Assembly: GCA_032622095.1 (NCBI GenBank)
Contig: CP136061.1
Location: forward strand, 237,293,815-237,357,814
From: Siphonodentalium dalli
Taxonomy: Eukaryota > Mollusca > Scaphopoda > Gadilida > Siphonodentaliidae
Direction: 5' to 3'
Length of the DNA: 64,000 nucleotides
The notes beneath the pieces were generated by a model. That model worked only from the letters and a program-made list of their open reading frames with translations. It did no database searches and had not been told where the DNA came from. This document shows positions 58,556 to 64,000 of this stretch, in pieces; position 1 is the stretch's first letter, and every line of letters starts with the position of its first letter. A program made the position numbers and the translations under genes.

Positions 58556-59289
58556 TTTTATTTAGCAGAAAGAATGACAAAGGAAGAAAGACAAGAATTC
58601 ACACACATTCATTCTCTCAATCCAAGGCTTGGAAGGGTGAGACTCTACCATGCCCTGGCCTACTTTCTTACATATGATTCTAAAATATTTAAAGGCACAC
58701 AGTGTGTTTGGATAATTTTATCAAAGAGTGTTCAGGTTAACAGTAAATTTTAGGCTACGCTGGTATAATTTATTTTTCTCCTGAAAATGGGCTTTATTTT
58801 GCTACAACCATGCTGATAACAAGATTTTTTTTTCTTCTTCAGAATATTTTGTTACATGTAGTATTTAATGTTTGTATAATCAAAGTTCCAAACACTATGT
58901 GCAGTTTTAAATATTTTTACATTCTGAATTTACCAAAAACAATATAAATAGACAATCTAACATACTTATTGCAACTGTATTGTAAATATTGTAGTTTGTG
59001 TAATTATTGGTTCGACAGCACTCAGGGAAAATACACAACGCTCTATTGATGTTTCAGACTGTTGCTGAAAATAAAAATTGTGGTATTGTTAAGCAAACCG
59101 GTATAGCTATTGACGTTCTCGGGGAATATGAATGGAAAGTAAAATGATCGGTGTACTGAAATTGTACAGATATTGTATAAGTGTCTGCCGCTCGGGTACC
59201 GGGTAATTGATTTATGTTGTGTGTTGTCCAGTCACTGTCAAGCTCGGGGTGTACTTTGTGCCTGAAAAATATGTTATTTAATTACATTA
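58541..59289. other. Unassigned DNA downstream of the LINE fragment
   Basis: This lies 3' of the minus-strand LINE coding remnant and could include its 3'UTR. No clear tail or boundary was found. Confidence 0.35.
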
Positions 59290-60350
59290 TTATTTAATTT
59301 TGAAGGCATTTCGAAGTGTCAGCCATTGCTTATCGAATTCATAGTTCATGTTACATTTTGCGTTGTATCTCTCGCATTCATACCTCAATTGAAGATCACA
59401 AAGGAACGGTCGAAGTGATAGTTGTGTGGGCGTGAATTTTGTTCTAAATATATATTGTTTCAGCACTAGTAGGAACAGATTACTTTTTGAATTTTTGTAT
59501 TCATGATCTATGCCAATAATGATATTCTTTTTATTTAGATCAATGGGAAATTGGTTGTTTCTTGCCCATGTTTCAATTTCTGTCATAAAGGGTTGGACGT
59601 GGGGACAGTCCCAGAAAATGTGAGAAATGGTTTCCTGTACGTTATGACAACGATTGCAAAAATCGTCGACTCGAAGGTTAGCCACCTTCAGAAATTTATT
59701 GGTACTAATAATTCGTGTGTTTATTCTGAATTGGAGCCACTGTAATTTCGTATCCGTTGTCGTTTTAAAGGGCATGCTCAAATATTCTTCCCAATTTTCT
59801 ATTTTCTCGCCAAATTTGGATTCCCATTTTTGACATGCATTCGGCATGGTTTTCTCATTTGATAGAATTTTATAAAATAATTGACAGCCTTTTACACAAC
59901 GGAGTATCGGAATGAGATTGTTTGGTATACATGGGTAGGTTATACGGATTCAGGGTTGGTTAAGATAACGTGCCAATGACATAATCTGACGCTTTATGCT
60001 GTTGATTGTTATGAAATCAACGCGGATGTTGAAAGTTGCATAAAGTGTGCGTGGGGTATGGAATGTATTATCTGATTGGAATAGATCATTTATAAAATAT
60101 GTTCCGGCATCTCTCCACGATTTAAAGTTGATCGACGAAACCTCCGATTTTTATTTTCGGATTATTCCATACAGTTGAGGCCATAATAGTATTATTTGAA
60201 TTATTTAATAGGAATGGATTTGCGAACATGTCTGTTCGTTTTACAATATAATTTGGGTGATAAGTGAGAAAGAGTGGATCTTTTAAGAAAGAATTGCCAT
60301 TGCATAGTGAGGCCCATTTCGATTGTTTGCAAACCAAGCGTATAATCCAG
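59290..60350 (-). pseudogene. Degenerate LINE ORF2 C-terminal region (L1/Tx1-like)
   Basis: The intact part (59290-59847) includes WEEYLSMPFKTTTDTKLQWL, then RINTRIISTNKFL and a zinc-knuckle-like CNRCHNVQETISHIFWDCP. This is the pattern (W-x-x-C-x-x-C, H-x-F-W-x-CP) seen after the RT domain in L1/Tx1-type non-LTR elements. Upstream on the same strand, frames broken by stops and shifts continue to about 60350 (KWASLCNGNSFLKDPLF, SWRDAGTYFINDLF, KGCQLFYKILSNE). No RT catalytic motifs are present. It belongs to a different LINE lineage from 34316-37801. Its 5' side ends at the minisatellite. Confidence 0.75.
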
Positions 60351-60870
60351 CTATGTGGTGAATATATACATGGCGTGACTATATGGTCATGGGTCAGGTG
60401 TATGAGTATACCTAGTGTGCCTGTATGGTGACTCATGAGTGTTTGGGCATGTGTGGGATGTACGGGTATACACGAGTCTGGCTATATATGGTCATGGGTG
60501 AGGGGTACGTGTTTTAAGCGAGTGGCTATATGTCCATTGGTGAGATGCATATGTATACCTGGCGTGACTCTATGCTCATGGATGGGGTGTATATGTATAA
60601 CATGAATGGCTATTTGGCCATGGCTGTGGCGAATAGGTATACGGGGAGTGACCGTATGGCCAATGATGAGATGCATAGGTATACTTATGATTGACTTATG
60701 ATCATGAAAGTCGTGAATAGGTATACAGGGAGTGGCGAAATGGTCATGGGTCAGGTGTATGTGTATAGAGTGAGTGACTATCTTGTCATTTCTGTGGTGT
60801 TTATGTGTATACGGAGTGACTGTATGTTAGTGGGTTGGTTGTAGATGTGTACCTTGGGTGGCTACCGGTT
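60350..60870 (+). repeat. Degenerate ~45-50-bp minisatellite, tract 5
   Basis: It has the same unit family (TATGGTCATGGGTCAGGTGT and TGTATACCTGGCGTGAC). It is followed by 60870-60980, which matches the join of minisatellite and family-B sequence at 17640-17735. Confidence 0.75.
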
Positions 60871-61136
60871 TCCACAATAACTCAAAGATATATTAATCGA
60901 TAGAGAGGTCATGTCAGATATTTCTCCATCATGATGGCATTTATGCACAATGGAGGAAACGGTAAACGTTTTCCCCTGACATCAATTTTGATGCTAATGG
61001 GCAGGTGATTCAAGTCGGTGAAATCGAGATGTCAATATACAGAAGAATGCACTTATTGGGTTGCATTCCTTCACAGGTAATGATTACCTTCCAAAAAAAA
61101 AAAATCTGGAAACTGCTGGAAAGACGATAAAAATAC

Positions 61137-61503
61137 ATGAAAGTCACAGCTTATTTAGGAACGAATTGGGTTTTGGACAATGACACGCTTACTACACTCG
61201 GCGAGTTAACATGTGCCTTATATGTTCAACGTTCGAGAAAAGTGAATCATGCTAGGTGGATAATGTTCCAGCAGAAGTTCGAGAACCAGCAGAAGGTACT
61301 TGATCTTTCTGCACTTCCACCAAGTGAGGAATTGTTAATTCTACACTAAAAACGAGCCAAATTGATAGCAAAACAGTGGAGACTTGCAAACGTTGCCAAA
61401 TCAACCACTCCTGGTGTAGTACTTCGTGGATGGACGGCCGATAGGCAACCTGAGTTGTTTGAACCATTCTTGCCTCAAGATGTTGCAGATCTATTCTATT
61501 GAC
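61137..61503 (+). pseudogene. Gene fragment in right arm of C (LPP-H-RAN family)
   Basis: The frame reads LGTNWVLDNDTLTTLGELTC then ALYVQRSRKVNHARW, ALPPSEELLILH, a TAA at 61347, and continues in frame KRAKLIAKQWRLANVA to GWTADRQPELFEPFLPQD and a TGA at 61501. From memory this resembles a widespread uncharacterised invertebrate protein family with the pattern LG-x-W, TCALY, VN-x-x-R, LPP, LH-x-x-RANYQ, W, GW. That family often sits in repeat-rich DNA, and its function is unknown to me. The internal stop is shared with the left arm copy, so the fragment was already broken before the arms were duplicated. Confidence 0.6.
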
Positions 61504-62508
61504 TTATACCATCACATTTGATGACATTGACAGTGACGGTGAAGATGAGATTGAATAATCCAAGGGCAGAACTATTGCAATATATGGTATGAATTATATC
61601 CACTAATCTGAATGACTTTTCGAGTTTAGAAGCTATAGCATAAAATTGAAAGCATTAAGAAAACTATCTTGGGTTTTACTTTATTTTTAATTCTGGTCTG
61701 ATACATGATTATAGCATTTCATGTCTGGTATTGTGGATTAATGTATGCTTATTGTGGTGCATGTTGTGCAGCTATATCCATAAAACTGACAAAGTCATGG
61801 GAATCTTTTCAGAAATGTTTCACTTAAAAATAATCAAAATTTTAGCTAATTTACCAAAATAAAATAAAATATTTAAACAAAATAGACTCTCCCATAACAT
61901 AAACCTCCTCAGATACATGCTAATTCCATGATATATGATAAGACTCTGAATTGGTTAACAAATTGGACTGAAAACGGGCTATTCTGACTTGACAGGTATT
62001 TTCAGATAGAAAATCAGTTTTAAGGGAGGGTTAAGTTTTTGGAAATATCTTGGCTTTTTGGACATCAGTGCTTGTGATGTTGATATTATTAAATCAAGTG
62101 TATAATGCTGAACATTTTGATGCACCACTGAGAGCTTTATACCAAAAAAGTTATAGGAAATCTTCTGGAAAACTTATTTGAAAAAAACACTACAATTTAT
62201 GCATTTTTGTGAATTTTTCACAAAAATTGTTCGAGAATATAATGTTTTGCACATCATTAATGCTAAGCAACCCAGATAGAATAAATATTTCTAATATTCA
62301 ACAATATTTTATTCGACATTTGTCATATTTTATTGGTTTTCCTGATTAAACTGTATTTTGCACGTCAAACACACTAAAAAGATATATATATTCCACCTGC
62401 TCCGCCCTGGATACCTCGGTGTTTTGGAACCCCCATGGGGCAAAAATAATTGGAGATAGCGTCAAAATGTCTCTCTTTCGTGTGATAATACCGTCCTCTG
62501 GGGCCGGT

Positions 62509-62915
62509 CTAAAGGGATACGGTCGCACGTGAAATTGACGCACCCATATTGTTCCCGGGATCAAATTAGGCCTACATACCAAACTCGAGTCGGATCGGTC
62601 GAGCAGTTTTCGAGTCTATAACACACATACAGACAGGCAGACAGACAGACATAAGTTCAAAAATACCTAAATGGTCTACTTGTTGCTATACAGTATGTAC
62701 GATATTCGTCGCTGTGTGTACTTCTTTCTATAAGCCAACTGACGCTGTACGACTTGAGTCTATTTGCTATTTTCAAATTGGTTTATGGGAAAGCCACAAT
62801 GGTCTACAATCCCAAGTTTTTGAAATACGAGAATATTAATTGCAAAGCACAAAACGCCAAGCTATATATGACCTGATAACAGCAAGCCTTGAAATAATGT
62901 GTCTGTCATTTGCAG
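62509..62915. other. Right flank of structure C
   Basis: 62520-62660 resembles 50527-50740 (CACGTGAAATTG, GTCGGATCGGTC, then CAGACAGACAGAC). The remainder leads into the acceptor of the next exon and has no recognised feature. Confidence 0.45.
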
Positions 62916-63011
62916 AATGAGGTCCCCAGAGGGTGAACTTAGTGATGCTAATCCGCATAGCGGGCTAGCATCACCAAAGTCCAGTCCAGAAACAAAGAGC
63001 CAATTTTATGG
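62916..63011 (+). CDS. Candidate 96-nt internal exon, Ser/Pro-rich, function unknown
   Basis: An acceptor tract (TGTGTCTGTCATTTGCAG) ends at 62915 and a consensus donor (GG|GTAAGTTG) begins at 63012. Only one frame is open; it enters with one base and leaves with two (phase 2-2, length divisible by three, so skippable). It encodes about 31 residues beginning MRSPEGELSDANPHS and ending SPETKSQFY, acidic and disordered-looking with several SP pairs that could be kinase sites. The sequence here is locally richer in GC than its surroundings and lies outside recognised repeats. I do not recognise the protein. It is on the opposite strand from the receptor exons and so would be a different gene. 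Confidence 0.45.
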
Positions 63012-63109
63012 GTAAGTTGAAATTCTCTGTTAAAGTTTTTCTCTCCGCGGATTGTGATTCTGGATGGTATGTGCTTCAATTTCTGTATGGGTGTGGAGTT
63101 CACACCCTT

Positions 63110-64000
63110 GAACATTTCCTATAATCGAAGATGGCGTCCAACACGGCCGACGTGTTACAAAATAAGAACTAAGTCAATTTAATCTGTTATGTTGGAGAGA
63201 ATATCTTATAAAATGTATACATTATTGGGATGCTATTACATTGTTCAACATTGTACAGTGGAAATTGATACTCCAATAGCAAGATGGCTGCCAAAATGAT
63301 GACCTGAATTGGAAAAATAGACACATTTTCACTCATATATTCTAATTATGTCTAGTGTTTGGGACTAGTGGCAAATTGAGGTCTGTTTTCATATTATTCA
63401 TGTGCTACATTAATTGGGCAGGAAAAATTGGTGTCGCTTTGTCTTCAGCTAATTCCAATCCCTAAAAATAAATGTTTTAAAGACTGCAGTATTAAATTTC
63501 AACGTAAACTCTCTTTCGGTTTCTAGCCATATTTTAATATGAAATGAACAGATATGAAGGAGTTAAGCGATGGGAAATATCACCTACAACGTGCAATTCC
63601 ATTAGGGCCTGAAATTGGTTTATAATGACAGTGAAAATGTCGGAAAATGTATAGAACATTTTATATTTCGTCCTTATTCGTTTATATGTCGTAGTTGATG
63701 CGCGGAGTTGGCTATTCTACATTGGAGACATATTACTTGCTATGTCTTTGGTCTCAGTTCACTCCAATCCCTAAACAATTTTATTTTGGAATAACTTACA
63801 TGTTTTTATCCATATTGCCGCTATTTTTGCCTATACAATTTAATCTCACTGGTGCCTGCAATGGTCACTATATTCTATCTTGTCAGTACAAATGGCAGCA
63901 AATGTATAGAAAGTGTTAGATTGGTGACACACACTTGAACAATTGTATAATAGCTAAAGTATCGCCAACATGGCTGCGAAAATCAGTATTTAGCCTTATA
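63110..64000 (+). mobile_element. Family B, copy 3, cut by the window end
   Basis: It begins near ATCGAAGATGGCGTCCAACA then CGGCCGACGTG and parallels 14030-14230 and 21780-22000 (TAAGTCAATTTAATCTG, TATAAAATGTATACATT, AAATTGATACTCCAATAGCA). It is strongly diverged. An ORF at 63695-63919 lies within the repeat and has no recognised domain. Confidence 0.55.

Larger units (their letters stand above)
53888..62508. mobile_element. Structure C: 8.6-kb inverted-repeat (foldback-like) element
   Basis: The left arm 53888-55395 is the inverse of the right arm 61037-62508. The termini are ACCGGCCCCCAGATGAGG and the inverse of ACCGGCCCCAGAGGACGG. Landmarks include CCATGGGGGTTCCAAAACAC and the gene fragment described separately. 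Flanks share AAGGGA (left about 53878-53883, right about 62511-62517), a possible 6-8-bp imperfect duplication. The centre contains family-B sequence, repeat J, two hairpins, two minisatellite tracts and a LINE fragment, so it was either very large or has collected insertions. No transposase is seen. Confidence 0.7.

Overview
The window looks like non-coding, repeat-saturated DNA from an animal genome, most likely a marine invertebrate and plausibly a mollusc or other lophotrochozoan. Evidence: no prokaryotic-style gene packing, intron-like AT-rich sequence, canonical GT-AG splice sites around a few short open exons, non-LTR retrotransposon remnants, tRNA-like SINEs, many MITE-like hairpins and several minisatellite and satellite families. 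The taxon is an inference from repeat style only.

Cellular coding content is small. On the minus strand there is a 79-nt exon encoding a transmembrane helix (46180-46258) and a last coding exon encoding a cytoplasmic tail with tyrosine SH2-ligand-like motifs (20197-20614). Their phases and splice sites fit, so they may belong to one single-pass receptor gene with a 25.6-kb intron. A 96-nt exon-like segment lies on the plus strand (62916-63011) and a 57-nt one on the minus strand (2896-2952). The only long intact ORF (34316-37801, minus) is the ORF2 of an APE-type non-LTR retrotransposon. Two other 3' LINE fragments lie at 12950-13904 and 59290-60350.

Layout: 1-2.4 kb, partial copy of foldback family A; 2.4-8.4 kb, mostly unassigned DNA with copies of dispersed repeat F; 8.45-11.08 kb, a ~145-150-bp satellite carrying a TTAA MITE; 12.95-13.9 kb, LINE fragment; 14.0-18.7 kb, foldback family B with minisatellites and a hairpin element; 19.9-20.6 kb, receptor tail exon plus a minisatellite derived from its 3' end; 21.26-23.4 kb, second family-B copy; 24.4-43.1 kb, a SINE split by an ~18-kb foldback (A) that itself holds another 4.3-kb foldback (X), the LINE flanked by a direct duplication of ~2 kb, and a hairpin element (D); 43.3-45.8 kb, three MITEs; 46.2 kb, the transmembrane exon; 49.9-53.3 kb, satellites; 53.9-62.5 kb, an 8.6-kb inverted-repeat structure (C) with gene fragments in both arms; 62.9 kb, a candidate exon; 63.1-64 kb, a third family-B copy.

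The most interesting system is the pair of nested foldback elements A and X. Both begin 5'-TAGT, end ACTA-3', appear to make 3-bp target duplications (CAT and TTG), and have long arms built of short tandem units. I see no transposase in either, so they are probably non-autonomous and their superfamily is open. All repeat alignments were made by eye.
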